From an uncultured Verrucomicrobiota bacterium (GTDB taxonomy: Bacteria; Verrucomicrobiota; Kiritimatiellia; RFP12; UBA1067): a stretch of DNA of 23,373 nucleotides. The position numbers and the translations under genes were made by a program. Positions 23,087 to 23,373 of this stretch are shown one piece after another (the first letter of the stretch is position 1; each line of letters begins with the position of its first letter). Under the pieces are notes generated by a model, which was given only the letters and a program-made list of their open reading frames with translations, did not search any database and had not been told where the DNA came from. The stretch lies in the NCBI GenBank assembly GCA_945487985.1, contig CALYTX010000002.1:1-23373 (forward strand), in the 5' to 3' direction.

Positions 23087-23373
23087 ATGAAAAAAGCCTT
23101 CACGATTGTCGAACTGCTTGTCGTCGTAGGAATCATCGCCATTCTGATGGGGGTGCTGATTGCCAGTTTCGGCTCGGGCACGGAATCGGCCCGCTCGGCC
23201 AAGTGTCTCACGAATATGCGAAACCTCGCTACGGCGGTCAATTCCTGCGCGATGAACAGCGGATCGTATCCGTTGGCCGGGTCGATTGAAATATTCGGGT
23301 TTGACGAGAGCGAGGGCATCAACAACATCAAGGATATCTTCTGTGAGCGCCGCGGGTGGATCAGCTGGAATTC
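23087..23373 (+). CDS. Prepilin-like protein, 3' end cut off by window
   Basis: The first 95 codons of another prepilin-like gene, starting ten bases after the large gene. The signal is MKKA|FTIVELLVVVGIIAILMG (Ala at -1, Glu at +5), followed by SGTESARSAKCLTNMRNLATAVNSCAMNSGSYPLAGS. The CLTNMRNLATAV...YP pattern is that of the many H-X9-DG/DUF1559-like or GspG-like proteins of PVC bacteria. The rest lies outside the window, so size and type are unknown. It shows that the operon continues beyond 23373. Confidence 0.8.
   Translation, partial: MKKAFTIVELLVVVGIIAILMGVLIASFGSGTESARSAKCLTNMRNLATAVNSCAMNSGSYPLAGSIEIFGFDESEGINNIKDIFCERRGWISWN

Noticed and set aside
19930..23331. Long minus-strand frames (373 and 465 codons) opposite the giant GspK-like gene
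   Set aside because: Low-complexity Arg/Gly/Ile-rich translations without motifs; they span the boundary between overlapping pilin genes on the other strand, as expected for shadows.

Overview
The window looks like chromosomal DNA of a Gram-negative (diderm) bacterium with a GC-rich, strongly codon-biased genome. The outer-membrane receptor, TonB/ExbB/ExbD, a riboswitch-controlled B12 locus and above all a long operon of pseudopilin genes suggest the PVC group (Verrucomicrobiota, Kiritimatiellota or Lentisphaerota). That assignment is inference from gene content: there is no rRNA gene in the window. I saw no tRNA, IS element, CRISPR array or phage gene, and no gene-free stretch longer than about 250 bases.

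Layout. Positions 1-3371 hold a leucine operon: leuA (5' end cut by the window), leuC and leuD, all on the + strand. Convergent to it, mfd (transcription-repair coupling factor) runs on the minus strand from 6527 to 3405. From a shared control region at 6528-6763, mfd leaves leftwards and a B12-type TonB-dependent receptor leaves rightwards behind a cobalamin riboswitch. hisG follows from its own consensus promoter, then a 29-residue basic protein of the AURKAIP1/COX24 (bS22-like) type and an intrinsic terminator. Next comes a compact cluster: a secreted squalene-cyclase-like repeat protein, a very short ExbB, ExbD and TonB. A UgpC/MsmX-type ABC ATPase without permeases stands alone at 12742-13746.

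The last 9.5 kb (13899 to the window end) is one tightly packed operon: a GspF-type inner-membrane platform protein, six prepilin-like proteins, a 1033-residue GspK-like protein and the start of a seventh prepilin. Most neighbouring genes overlap or nearly touch, so they are probably translationally coupled and their products made together. The gene order H-I-J-G-K-like resembles a type II secretion pseudopilus. The oversized members recall the Verru_Chthon cassettes known from Verrucomicrobia. No GspE ATPase, GspD secretin or prepilin peptidase lies in the window.

How the parts fit. The receptor probably imports cobalamin and is shut down by B12 through the riboswitch. The nearby ExbB-ExbD-TonB cluster is a natural energy source for it, though nothing shows that the two are dedicated to each other. 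Five transcription units (mfd, receptor, hisG, ABC ATPase, gspF) each start behind a perfect extended -10 element, TG-N-TATAAT, which gives an internally consistent picture of sigma-70-type promoters here. The features most worth following up are the unusual pseudopilin operon, the miniature ExbB, the cyclase-like protein at the head of the TonB operon, and the riboswitch expression platform.
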